64,000 nt of DNA from Cyanobium sp. Morenito 9A2. GTDB lineage: Bacteria > Cyanobacteriota > Cyanobacteriia > PCC-6307 > Cyanobiaceae. How positions within the stretch are numbered: the first letter of the stretch is position 1; each line of letters starts with the position of its first letter. This document shows, one piece after another, positions 9,489-17,542 of this stretch. The notes beneath the pieces were generated by a model. It ran no database searches. It was not told the DNA's origin and saw nothing but the letters and a program-made list of their open reading frames with translations. The position numbers and the translations under genes are program-made. The DNA is taken from NCBI RefSeq assembly GCF_024345575.1, contig NZ_JAGQBJ010000004.1, forward strand, positions 124,001-188,000, written 5' to 3'.

Positions 9489-9757
9489 GGCGTATCGACC
9501 AATACTTTGCAGCCCGGAAGCGGACCGCAGGGTTTCCGTCGTGACCGTCCTTGTTGCGATCCCCTTGCAGCGAGGCTACAGCAGGGGCTGTCGGCCCCCT
9601 CTGCCGTGCCTGGCTCACCCCAGGCCAGCGCGTCACGGAGGGGAGTCCTGAAGCCCTTCTCGGCTCGACAGACGTATGGGCGTGCCGGGCCTCCTCCTGG
9701 GGGTGGCTCTGCCGTGGTGGTTCGTCCTGCGACCACCCACCCTGTTCCTCCTTAAGC

Positions 9758-9773
9758 CTCCCTTCAGCGGGAG
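9758..9773 (+). promoter_or_regulatory. Hairpin covering the ribosome-binding site of the DUF3155 gene
   Basis: CTCCC (9758-9762) is exactly complementary to GGGAG (9769-9773) with a 6-base loop. GGGAG is also the Shine-Dalgarno-like element, 7 bases before the ATG at 9781. The pairing would occlude the ribosome-binding site. Only 5 base pairs are present, so it may be fortuitous. Confidence 0.35.
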
Positions 9774-9780
9774 TGGTCCT

Positions 9781-10152
9781 ATGTCCAAGAAGCGCAAGCG
9801 GATTAGTCGCCGTCGTCTCGCCGGCCAGAGGGTTCTGGCCCACGTGCCGACCCACAACCTTGAAACCGGTGAGCACAAGCCCGTTACCGCTGCCCGGCGC
9901 TACATCGCTGAATCGGCACTGGCGGCACCGGCCATTCTCAATGTGCGCCGCAATGAGCACACCACCGATCGCTTCTTCTGGGGCGAAAAAGGCCTGTTCA
10001 GCGCCCAGTACGCCGAGGAGAATCACTTTCTTTTCCCCTCCCTGCGCCTGATCGTCGATCGAATTGGTGAGGAAACCCTGTTCGCTGGCCTCGAGTCCGC
10101 CGGCTCCGATGATTGGGAGGAGATGGAGGAGTACGAGTACGCCTTTGTCTGA
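9781..10152 (+). CDS. DUF3155 family protein
   Basis: The protein of 123 residues has a strongly basic N-terminus (K-K-R-K-R-I-S-R-R-R), a highly conserved middle (N-V-R-R-N-E-H-T-T-D-R-F-F-W-G-E-K) and an acidic tail (D-D-W-E-E-M-E-E-Y-E). This matches DUF3155, a cyanobacteria-restricted family with no assigned function. The opposite charges at the two ends suggest binding to nucleic acid or another protein, which is inference. ATG at 9781 has a GGGAG element 7 bases upstream. It sits alone, preceded by an unusually long untranslated region. Confidence 0.85.
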   Translation: MSKKRKRISRRRLAGQRVLAHVPTHNLETGEHKPVTAARRYIAESALAAPAILNVRRNEHTTDRFFWGEKGLFSAQYAEENHFLFPSLRLIVDRIGEETLFAGLESAGSDDWEEMEEYEYAFV

Positions 10153-10184
10153 AGTCCCATCCCATCGGCACGGCAGAAGTCATT

Positions 10185-10219
10185 CCAGGGACATGGTCAA
10201 CACACGACCTTGCCCCTGG
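10185..10219. terminator. Possible bidirectional hairpin between convergent genes
   Basis: CCAGGG (10185-10190) pairs with CCCTGG (10214-10219), and an inner GGTC/GACC pairing (near 10195 and 10206) extends the structure; TTTC follows. It lies in the 69-base gap between the convergent DUF3155 and esterase genes. The T-run is weak. Confidence 0.35.
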
Positions 10220-10221
10220 TT

Positions 10222-10815
10222 TCAGCGACGGCTCTGTTTCAGGAAGTCCCTCAGGACGGGGAACAGCATCGGGTCGATCGTGTGGCCGCCAGAGAATCCG
10301 CGCAGCTCCACATCGCCGCCGGAACCCTTCAAACGCCGGGCTACTTCCTCGCTGGCCCCGTAGGGAACCACCGGGTCATCGGTGCCGTGGGTGAGCAGCA
10401 CCCGCGTCAGCGGGGCTTGGGGCTGCCAATCCTGATGGGGATAGCCGCTGCAGGCGATCAGTCCGGCAATCGGTAAGCCACTGGCCACATCAAGGCCCAT
10501 GGCGGCTCCTTGGGAGAAGCCCAGCACGCTTGTCCGCTCAAGCGGGACACTTGCCCCCAGGGCGATCAGTCGTTCCTCTAGCAGGGCCCGTGCCGCCGGC
10601 AGTTTCGTCCAGTCGATGGGCTGCAGGTCGTACCACTGGCGGCCCACCCCCAGCGGATGGGGTTCCGGCGCCCGCAGGGCCACCACTTCGGTGTCGCCAC
10701 CGACGAGCAGCTCCCCCAGCTCCAGTAGATCGTCGGCATCGGCCCCCCAGCCGTGCAGCAGCACCAGGCGGTGGCTGGCCCCGGCGGGGCCGGTGCGGAG
10801 TTGATCGTCGGCCAT
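10222..10815 (-). CDS. Phospholipase/carboxylesterase-type alpha/beta hydrolase
   Basis: The protein has 197 residues. It shows the oxyanion-region H-G-W-G-A-D near residue 21, nucleophile elbow G-F-S-Q-G-A (serine near 99), acid residue in T-H-G-T-D-D-P-V-V-P-Y, and catalytic His in S-G-G-H-T-I. This is the dienelactone-hydrolase/acyl-protein-thioesterase-like branch. The predicted reaction is hydrolysis of a small carboxylic ester; the substrate is unknown. There is no signal peptide, so it should be cytoplasmic. It is divergent from purH with about 50 bases between them. Confidence 0.86.
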   Translation of the reverse strand: MADDQLRTGPAGASHRLVLLHGWGADADDLLELGELLVGGDTEVVALRAPEPHPLGVGRQWYDLQPIDWTKLPAARALLEERLIALGASVPLERTSVLGFSQGAAMGLDVASGLPIAGLIACSGYPHQDWQPQAPLTRVLLTHGTDDPVVPYGASEEVARRLKGSGGDVELRGFSGGHTIDPMLFPVLRDFLKQSRR

Positions 10816-10866
10816 AGATGGTTCAGCTCTGCTGCGTAGGTTGGGGCGACAGCCTCAGCGATCGAG

Positions 10867-12450
10867 ATGGCGCCCACTGCCCTTCTGAGTGTGTCTGAGA
10901 AGGAGGGTCTGGTGCCGTTGGCCGAAGCGCTCCATCACACCCACGGTTACCGACTTCTCTCCAGTGGGGGCACGGCCGCTGTGCTGGAGGCCGCGGGTCT
11001 GCCGGTGACCCGGGTGGCCGAGCACACCGGGGCGCCTGAAATGCTCGGCGGGCGGGTCAAGACCCTGCACCCGCGCATCCACGGCGGCATCCTGGCCAGG
11101 CGCCAGGACCCTTCCCACCAGGCCGATCTGCTCGCCCAGGGGATCGATGCCATCGACGTGGTGGTGGTGAACCTGTATCCGTTTCGGGAAACGGTGGCCG
11201 ATCCGGAGGTGCTCTGGGAGACGGCGATCGAGACCATTGACATTGGCGGGCCGGCGATGGTGCGGGCCGCGGCCAAGAACCACGCCGATGTGGCCGTGCT
11301 CACCAGCCCTGGCCAATACGACGGCTACTTGGCGGCCCTGGCGGCAGGCGCGGTGGATGGGGCCTACCGGACGCAGCTGGCCCTGGCCGCCTTCCGCCAC
11401 ACGGCCAGCTACGACGCTGCCATCAGCGCCTGGATGGGGGAGCGCCTGGCCGCTGGAAGTCCGAGCACCGACGAGGCCCCAGCGACTTTCGTGCTTTCCC
11501 TCCCCCTGCGCCAGGTGTTGCGCTACGGAGAAAACCCGCATCAGAGCGCCCGTTGGTACTCCGACCCCAGGGCCGGGTGGGGGGAGGTGGAGCAGCTCCA
11601 GGGCAAGGAGCTCAGTTACAACAACCTGATTGATCTGGAGGCCGCCGTGGCCACCGTGTGCGAATTCGGCTACGGCGAAGGACGGGTGGAACCGGCAGGC
11701 GGCGAGCGGCCCGCCGCTGTGGTGGTCAAGCACACCAATCCCTGCGGCGTGGCCACAGGCGGCAGCACTGCCGAGGCCCTCAAGCGCGCCCTCGATGCCG
11801 ATCGTGTCTCGGCCTTCGGCGGGATCGTTGCCTTGAACGCCCCGGTGGATGGGGCGGCCGCGGAGCACCTGGCCGGCCTGTTCCTGGAGTGTGTGGTGGC
11901 GCCAGCCTTTAGCCCGGAGGCTCGGGAGCGGCTGGCGGCCAAGGCGAACCTGCGCCTGCTGGTACTCAGCCCTCAGGCGGTTCGGCGCGCGGCTGATCAG
12001 CAGTTGCGCAGCGTGCTCGGGGGGGTGCTGGTGCAGCAGCTCGACGATCAGCCGGTGGAGGAGAGCGCCTGGCAGGTGGTGAGTGAGCGTCTACCCACGG
12101 CAGAGGAGTTCGAGGATCTGCGCTTTGCCTGGAGGCTGGTGCGCCATGTGCGCTCGAACGCGATCGCGGTGGCCCGCTCCAACTGCAGCCTGGGCATCGG
12201 CGCCGGCCAGATGAACCGGGTGGGCTCGGCCCGCCTCGCCCTGGAGGCGGCCGGCGACGGGGCCCAGGGGGCCGTGCTGGCCAGCGATGGCTTCTTCCCC
12301 TTTGATGACACCGTGCGCCTGGCGGCTGGCCACGGCATCACCGCGGTGATTCAGCCCGGCGGCAGCGTGCGCGATCGCGATTCGATCGTCGCCTGCGATG
12401 AGCTGGGCCTGGCCATGGTCACGACCGGGCGCCGCCACTTTCTGCACTGA
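10867..12450 (+). CDS. purH: Bifunctional AICAR formyltransferase / IMP cyclohydrolase
   Basis: This enzyme carries out the last two steps of de novo purine synthesis. The N-terminal MGS-like cyclohydrolase domain (residues 1 to about 150) has L-S-V-S-E-K-E-G and G-G-R-V-K-T-L-H-P-R-I-H-G-G. The C-terminal formyltransferase domain carries V-K-H-T-N-P-C-G near residue 290, with the catalytic Lys-His pair, and ends in F-F-P-F-D-D-T-V and I-Q-P-G-G-S-V-R-D. The length of 527 residues is typical. ATG at 10867 matches the usual N-terminus. Confidence 0.97.
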   Translation: MAPTALLSVSEKEGLVPLAEALHHTHGYRLLSSGGTAAVLEAAGLPVTRVAEHTGAPEMLGGRVKTLHPRIHGGILARRQDPSHQADLLAQGIDAIDVVVVNLYPFRETVADPEVLWETAIETIDIGGPAMVRAAAKNHADVAVLTSPGQYDGYLAALAAGAVDGAYRTQLALAAFRHTASYDAAISAWMGERLAAGSPSTDEAPATFVLSLPLRQVLRYGENPHQSARWYSDPRAGWGEVEQLQGKELSYNNLIDLEAAVATVCEFGYGEGRVEPAGGERPAAVVVKHTNPCGVATGGSTAEALKRALDADRVSAFGGIVALNAPVDGAAAEHLAGLFLECVVAPAFSPEARERLAAKANLRLLVLSPQAVRRAADQQLRSVLGGVLVQQLDDQPVEESAWQVVSERLPTAEEFEDLRFAWRLVRHVRSNAIAVARSNCSLGIGAGQMNRVGSARLALEAAGDGAQGAVLASDGFFPFDDTVRLAAGHGITAVIQPGGSVRDRDSIVACDELGLAMVTTGRRHFLH

Positions 12451-12526
12451 GCTCCATGCGTTCAGGTGCGGGTGGCTGTCGTAAAGGGACCTGCCGGTTT
12501 AGCTTCGCCTGCATTGCTCCACACCC

Positions 12527-12988
12527 ATGCCCGACGCCCTCGCCTACAGCCTCAACTTTGTCCATCCCCTGCTGATGGCAGTGCTGGGGGCCCTGTCGCT
12601 TTATGCCCTTTATCTGGGCGTCAAGGCCAAGCGCACCCGCCTGGCCGAGCCCGAGCAGCGCAAGGATCTGATCAAGGGCAAGTACGCCCAGCGCCATTTC
12701 AAAGTGGGCAGCCTGGTGCTGGCGCTCACGGTGCTCGGCAGCTTTGGGGGCATGGCTGTCACCTACATCAACAACGGCAAGCTGTTTGTCGCCCCGCACC
12801 TGTTGGTGGGCCTGGGCATTGCCAGCCTGATCACACTGGCGGTGGCGCTGGTGCCCCAGATTCAGCAGGGCAACCTGATGGCGCGCAAAGTGCATGTGGG
12901 TCTCAACATGACTGCCCTGACCTTGTTTCTCTGGCAGACCTTCACGGGACTTCAGATTGTGGCGAAGATCCTGACCCCTCCGGTCTAG
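12527..12988 (+). CDS. DUF4079 family membrane protein
   Basis: The protein of 153 residues has about four hydrophobic spans (around 12-28, 62-78, 86-105 and 125-145) and conserved histidines on or near the spans (H13, H57, H90, H118). This matches DUF4079, which is widespread in cyanobacteria and related to b-type cytochrome-like four-helix proteins. Heme binding is an inference from the histidines. It lies 76 bases after purH and converges on the DUF1997 gene. Confidence 0.82.
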   Translation: MPDALAYSLNFVHPLLMAVLGALSLYALYLGVKAKRTRLAEPEQRKDLIKGKYAQRHFKVGSLVLALTVLGSFGGMAVTYINNGKLFVAPHLLVGLGIASLITLAVALVPQIQQGNLMARKVHVGLNMTALTLFLWQTFTGLQIVAKILTPPV

Positions 12989-12998
12989 GACCCCAGCT

Positions 12999-13634
12999 CT
13001 AGAACTGCGCCCGTCGCCTGGGTGGGCAATCCAGAGCATGGGAGGCGTGGAAATCTTCCTGCACTTTCCAGGTGAGCTTGCGGGAGATCTGCCGCACGAT
13101 CTGCCGCAGCAAGTGGTCGCCGCTGCTCTGTACCAGGGCCTCCGGTAGAAGCCCAATCAAACTGGGCAGCTTGATCCATACACTCAGATCCAACTCCCAG
13201 CGGACCTGCGTCAGGGGGCTGGGGGGGGCGTCGTCCAGGCTGTCGATGTGGTCGTCGAGCCTGAGGCAGGCGTTGAACTCCACGTCGTACAGGTCCGTGA
13301 GTTCAGCCTCCTCGGCGGCTGCCAAGGGAACGGTGACGATCCGGTACACCCCGGCGCGCTGGGGGAGCAGTTCCAGGCCGATGCTGGGCTCCACCTCGAA
13401 GCCGAAGTTGCCGAAGCGGCCCAGGGTTAGGGCGTAGCCGCTGGCACCAATCGGAGCCACCTTCATCGGCGCGGCGCAGCGGCGGAACCAGCCCTCGTGG
13501 CGGTCGAGATAGGTGGTCACCACCTCTGAGGGGGCTCTCATCTCCATCAGATCCGCAAACTGGCTCCTGTAGCAGCGCACCCGGCTGTCGGTGCTGTGGC
13601 GGAGCCCAGGGGCGGAGCCCGTGGGCGGTTCCAT
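12999..13634 (-). CDS. DUF1997 family protein
   Basis: The protein has about 211 residues and contains the family pattern Y-L-D-R-H-E-G-W-F-R-R-C-A-x-P-M near residue 50 and F-G-F-E-V-E-P-S-I-G-L-E-L near 95. DUF1997 proteins of cyanobacteria and plastids are uncharacterised; the fold resembles lipid-binding START-like folds, which is only a suggestion. ATG at 13634 is preferred over TTG at 13673. It is tail-to-tail with DUF4079, separated by 10 bases. Confidence 0.8.
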   Translation of the reverse strand: MEPPTGSAPGLRHSTDSRVRCYRSQFADLMEMRAPSEVVTTYLDRHEGWFRRCAAPMKVAPIGASGYALTLGRFGNFGFEVEPSIGLELLPQRAGVYRIVTVPLAAAEEAELTDLYDVEFNACLRLDDHIDSLDDAPPSPLTQVRWELDLSVWIKLPSLIGLLPEALVQSSGDHLLRQIVRQISRKLTWKVQEDFHASHALDCPPRRRAQF

Positions 13635-13747
13635 GCGGGTCAGGGAAGGGGTCAACGGGCTCCGATCTCCCAAAGGTTCTGATGGAGCTGTCAGTGAGCA
13701 ATTTAGGCGCTCAGCGAGCGCTCACCCCAGCCTGCTGTGCCAGCGGA

Positions 13748-14944
13748 TCAGGCTTCGCTCAGGGCGATGAGCTGGCGGATGATGTCCTCCACCACCCGAT
13801 CAGGGGTGGAGGCACCGGAGGTGATTCCCACCCTCAGGGGGCCATCGGGGAGGAAGGGCTCGACGGTTTCCAACTCAGCCCCCAGGGGCTTGTGCTCAAT
13901 GCGGTTTCCCGGGCCGATGCGCTCGGGGGTGTCGATATGGAAGGAGCGGATGCCCCGGCTGACGGCGATTTCCTGCAGGTGGGTGGTGTTCGAGGAGTTG
14001 TAACCGCCGATCACCACAATCAGATCGAGGGGTTCGTCCACCAAGGAGAACATGGCGTCCTGGCGCTCCTGGGTGGCATCGCAGATGGTGTTGAAAGCCA
14101 GAAAGTGGTCATTGAGATCGGCCGGACCGTAGTGCTCAAGCATCGTGCGCTCGAACAGACGGCCGATCTCCTCGGTTTCGCTCTTGAGCATGGTGGTCTG
14201 GTTGGCCACCCCCACCCTCGCCAGGTCCCGGTCGGGGTCGAAGCCGGGGGAGCAGGCGTTGGCGAAGCGGGCCATGAACACCTCCCGTTCGCCCTGGCCG
14301 CGGATGTAGTCGCAGACCATGCGCGCCTCCGCCAGATCCAGCACCACCAGATACGTGCCTGCAAACGAGCTGGTGGCGAGGGTTTCCTCGTGCTTGACCT
14401 TGCCGTGAATGATCGACGTGAAGGCGTGTTTCTTGTGCTTCTCCACGGTGTTCCACACCTTGGAGACCCACGGGCAGGTGGTGTCGACAATGTGGCAGCC
14501 ACGCTCGTTGAGCAGTTGCATCTCCTGCACCGTGGCGCCAAAGGCCGGCAGGATCACCACATCACCAATGCCCACCTCGGAGAAATCCTTTACCCCTTCC
14601 TCCACGGCGATGAATTGGACGTTCATTTCGCGCAGGTGATCGTTCACCGAGGGGTTGTGGATGATCTCGTTGGTGATCCAGATGCGCTCGCTGGGGTAAT
14701 GGCGGCGGGTTTCGTAGGCCATGGCCACCGCCCGTTCCACCCCCCAGCAGAAGCCGAAGGCCTCAGCGAGGCGCACGCTCAGGCGCCCGTGCTGGAGCTG
14801 GTATCCGTTCTCCCTCAGGCTGGCAATCAGATCGCTCTGGTAGGCCTGCTCAAGGCTGCCTGCAACCTCATCGGCCCGTCCAAAACCACGGCGGTTGTAG
14901 CGCTCGGAATGGTGGAGCGATCGCTTGAAGGCGCGGGTATCCAT
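13748..14944 (-). CDS. ispH: 4-hydroxy-3-methylbut-2-enyl diphosphate reductase
   Basis: This is the final step of the MEP isoprenoid pathway, giving IPP and DMAPP for carotenoids, chlorophyll phytyl chains and quinones. The three cluster cysteines are visible: C66 in [10 protein letters not shown]157 in V-D-T-T-C-P-W-V, and C288 in N-T-I-C-D-A-T-Q. The 398-residue length and the N-terminal extension before L-A-E-A-F-G-F are typical of the cyanobacterial/plastid IspH branch. The open frame runs on to 15289, but the ATG at 14944 (M-D-T-R-A-F) is the family start and the upstream part is antisense to the amt 3' region. Confidence 0.95.
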   Translation of the reverse strand: MDTRAFKRSLHHSERYNRRGFGRADEVAGSLEQAYQSDLIASLRENGYQLQHGRLSVRLAEAFGFCWGVERAVAMAYETRRHYPSERIWITNEIIHNPSVNDHLREMNVQFIAVEEGVKDFSEVGIGDVVILPAFGATVQEMQLLNERGCHIVDTTCPWVSKVWNTVEKHKKHAFTSIIHGKVKHEETLATSSFAGTYLVVLDLAEARMVCDYIRGQGEREVFMARFANACSPGFDPDRDLARVGVANQTTMLKSETEEIGRLFERTMLEHYGPADLNDHFLAFNTICDATQERQDAMFSLVDEPLDLIVVIGGYNSSNTTHLQEIAVSRGIRSFHIDTPERIGPGNRIEHKPLGAELETVEPFLPDGPLRVGITSGASTPDRVVEDIIRQLIALSEA

Positions 14945-15012
14945 CAGGTCGCCATCTGTTGCAGCAGACTCTATGGGCCAGTGGGCTTGGGCTGACGCGA
15001 AAACCGCTGACA

Positions 15013-15043
15013 TGAAAACACCCACGGTGGAAACCGTGGGTGT
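15013..15043 (-). terminator. Rho-independent terminator of amt
   Basis: An 11-base-pair perfect stem (15018-15028 with 15033-15043) closes a 4-base loop. On the minus strand it is followed by TTTTC (15017-15013). It lies 44 bases past the amt stop codon and in the right orientation. Confidence 0.85.
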
Positions 15044-15086
15044 GGGTGGTGAGCCAAGCGAGTTTGGCTTTGACTGGTGGGATGGA

Positions 15087-16547
15087 TCAGGTGGAAATGG
15101 TGTTGAAGTCTGGGTAGGCCTCCATGCCGTGCTCACCGATGTCGAGGCCTTCCAGTTCTTCCGTTTCAGTGACCCGGATGCCGCCCGAGACGGCTCCGAG
15201 CACCGCCCACGTGATGAATGACGCCACGACGACGAACACGGCGTAGGCCAGAGCACCAAGAATCTGGAGACCCAGCTGGGCGAAACCATGGCCCAACAGC
15301 AGGCCCTTGTCCGAGTTGAACAGGCCTACCGCCAGGGTGCCAAAGATGCCGCAGGTGCCATGGACCGACCAGGCGCCCACGGGATCGTCAATGCCGAGCT
15401 TGTCGACGATCGCGACAGAGAACACCACCAGCAGGCCGGCAAGAAAGCCCACCACCCAGGCCGCTGGCATGGAGTAGCCGTCACAGCCTGCTGTGATCCC
15501 GACGAGACCAGCGAGAATGCCGTTGATGGTCATGGTGAGGTCAGGCTTTCCGCCGGTGATCTGCGACAGGATCGTGGCGGCGATGGCGCCGCCGGCTGCC
15601 CCCAGGGTGGTGGTGACCGCGATGTAAGGAACGGTCTCGTTCATGGAGAGCACCGAGCCCGGGTTGAAGCCATACCAGCCAATCCAGAGGATCAGACAGC
15701 CCAGGGTGGCGATTGCAAGATTATGGCCAGGAATGGCCTGGGGTTTGCCGTCCATAAACTTTCCGATGCGGGGGCCGAGAATGATCGCCCCAACGATTCC
15801 TGCCCAGGCGCCCACGGAGTGCACAAGGGTGGAGCCGGCGAAGTCGATGAAGCCGATCTGGTTCAACCAGCCATCGGCGTTCCATTTCCAACTGCCGGCA
15901 ATTGGGTAGACGAAGCCCACCAGAACGAGCGAGAAGACCACGAACTCGCCGAATTTGATCCGCTCGGCCACTAGGCCCGAGACGATCGTGGCGGCGGTGC
16001 CTGCGAAAGCGACCTGGAAGAGGAAGTCGACACTGGGTACCAGGGCCCCATCCTTGACCATGTCAGGGGTGACGGCAGGGTCGAAGAACAAACCGAGAAA
16101 TCCGCCCTTGCCGAAGAAGAGCCAGCCCGGAACAACTGCCTCTCCGTACATCAGGGAGTAGCCGATGATCCAATAGGCGCTGGCCGCCAGGGCGAAAACG
16201 ATGAGGTTCTTGGCCAGAATGTTGACCGCGTTCTTCTGTCGGCACATACCGGCTTCCACCATCGCGAAGCCGGCATTCATGAAGATCACCAAAATGGCGG
16301 CGACCAGCAACCAGAGGTTGTTGATCAGGAAGGCAGGGGTGAGTTCCGGCAGATCGGCGGCGTGGGCCGAGAGATTGAACAGGCCAAGCCCGAAGAGGGC
16401 CACGGGCACACAGGCCAGCCAGGTCAGGGTGCGGGGGTTGCTGAGGCCCCTGATTTTGCCCGCCAGCACAGCAGGGGTCTCCAGCAATGTGGCGTCCCTC
16501 AGGCGTTTGGGTCGCTGGCGATAAGGGACGGATGGAGCAGCAGTCAT
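15087..16547 (-). CDS. amt: Ammonium transporter
   Basis: The protein has 486 residues. An N-terminal hydrophobic segment ending near A-H-A fits a signal peptide, and the body has the 11-span Amt/MEP/Rh fold. Family signatures include [16 protein letters not shown] (first pore His) and the late [11 protein letters not shown] (second His). It conducts ammonium/ammonia through the cytoplasmic membrane and is usually under NtcA and PII control in cyanobacteria. A candidate NtcA box lies about 100 bases upstream, and a strong terminator follows. Confidence 0.95.
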   Translation of the reverse strand: MTAAPSVPYRQRPKRLRDATLLETPAVLAGKIRGLSNPRTLTWLACVPVALFGLGLFNLSAHAADLPELTPAFLINNLWLLVAAILVIFMNAGFAMVEAGMCRQKNAVNILAKNLIVFALAASAYWIIGYSLMYGEAVVPGWLFFGKGGFLGLFFDPAVTPDMVKDGALVPSVDFLFQVAFAGTAATIVSGLVAERIKFGEFVVFSLVLVGFVYPIAGSWKWNADGWLNQIGFIDFAGSTLVHSVGAWAGIVGAIILGPRIGKFMDGKPQAIPGHNLAIATLGCLILWIGWYGFNPGSVLSMNETVPYIAVTTTLGAAGGAIAATILSQITGGKPDLTMTINGILAGLVGITAGCDGYSMPAAWVVGFLAGLLVVFSVAIVDKLGIDDPVGAWSVHGTCGIFGTLAVGLFNSDKGLLLGHGFAQLGLQILGALAYAVFVVVASFITWAVLGAVSGGIRVTETEELEGLDIGEHGMEAYPDFNTIST

Positions 16548-16645
16548 GGAGCGGACTCTCCCGATCGAAAAAGACCAACGTTGGGAATTTAACGATTTTC
16601 AGAGCATATTGGGTATGCAATTGTCGCCAAAAATGGACATTTTTG

Positions 16646-16659
16646 GTTGCAATGGCTAC
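16646..16659 (-). promoter_or_regulatory. Weak candidate NtcA site upstream of amt
   Basis: GTT-N8-TAC on the plus strand keeps the GT-N10-AC core of the NtcA consensus GTA-N8-TAC. It overlaps the last codons of sfsA and is centred about 105 bases before the amt ATG. No TANNNT box at the ideal 22-base spacing is visible; the nearest, TATGCT at 16608-16603, is 37 bases away. Confidence 0.3.
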
Positions 16660-17474
16660 CGTTCTGCCATCTCATTGGCGTCGGATGCCGCCAGAGGATC
16701 CCGGCGTTCCACGGCGGTCACGCCGAGCCAATGCACCGCATCGGCTTCGAAGCCATAGCGGAGGGGGAGTATTTCGACGCCACGGTCGAGTGCCAGGCGG
16801 AACAGCTCTCCATAGCGCCGATCAGCCCGGTCCCCCGGAGCGAAGCGGTCCACGTCGGCGCGACTGAGGCAGGGCACCAGGACGCCGCGGGCTTCTGGCA
16901 GCACCTCCGCCAGTTCCACCAGGTGCTTTTGCCCGCGTTCGGTCACGGTGTCCGGGAACAGAGCCATGGTGCCCTCGCTCCAGGTGGTGTTCTTGACCTC
17001 TAAGTAGATCGGCCGCGGGTCCGGCGCTGCTTCGCTGGGGGTGAGCAGCAGGTCAATGCGGCTGCGCTTGCCGGCGCCGTAGGCCACCTCGGGCCGGATC
17101 GCGCCGATCGGCCCCAGCCAGGGCTCCAGGAGTCCCGCCTCGATCGTGGCCCGCACCAGGCGGTTGGGCAGGGCCGTGTTCACCCCCACCCAGATCGGGG
17201 TCCCATCGGCTCCGGGCACCTCCGCCTGCTCCCAGGTCCAGGCCAGCTTGCGCTCGGGCCGGGGGTCGTGGCGCAGGCGCACGCGGCCGCCGGGGATCAG
17301 CACGCCGGTCATCGGGCCGGTGTTGGGGCAGTGGGCCGTCACCAGCTGGCCATCGGCCAGTTCAATGTCCGCCAGGAAACGCTTGTAGCGCTTGCGCAAC
17401 ACCCCCTCCACCAGGGGCTCGAAACGGAGCACGGGAACGGGGGCCGATGGGTGGGCGGGGGCCTGCGCGGACAT
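16656..17474 (-). CDS. sfsA: SfsA-family DNA/RNA nuclease-like protein
   Basis: The protein has 272 residues and matches SfsA along its length: R-Y-K-R-F-L-A-D near residue 29, H-C-P-N-T-G-P-M-T-G near 48, G-K-R-S-R-I-D-L-L-L near 134, and Y-L-E-V-K-N-T-T near 155. The last two hold the PD-(D/E)xK-type residues (D, E, K). The E. coli protein was named for sugar-fermentation stimulation; a nuclease fold is known, but the cellular role is unclear. Its promoter region overlaps the divergent murJ start. Confidence 0.92.
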   Translation of the reverse strand: MSAQAPAHPSAPVPVLRFEPLVEGVLRKRYKRFLADIELADGQLVTAHCPNTGPMTGVLIPGGRVRLRHDPRPERKLAWTWEQAEVPGADGTPIWVGVNTALPNRLVRATIEAGLLEPWLGPIGAIRPEVAYGAGKRSRIDLLLTPSEAAPDPRPIYLEVKNTTWSEGTMALFPDTVTERGQKHLVELAEVLPEARGVLVPCLSRADVDRFAPGDRADRRYGELFRLALDRGVEILPLRYGFEADAVHWLGVTAVERRDPLAASDANEMAER

Positions 17475-17542
17475 GGAGGTGGGGTGAGGGGTTGGGTGCG
17501 GTGGAGAATCAGCCCACCTGCGCGGCCGGCGGTCAGACCCTG

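Noticed and set aside
16613-16626. GTA-N8-TCG as an NtcA box nearer to amt
   Set aside because: The second half-site lacks the required AC, so the GT-N10-AC core is broken.
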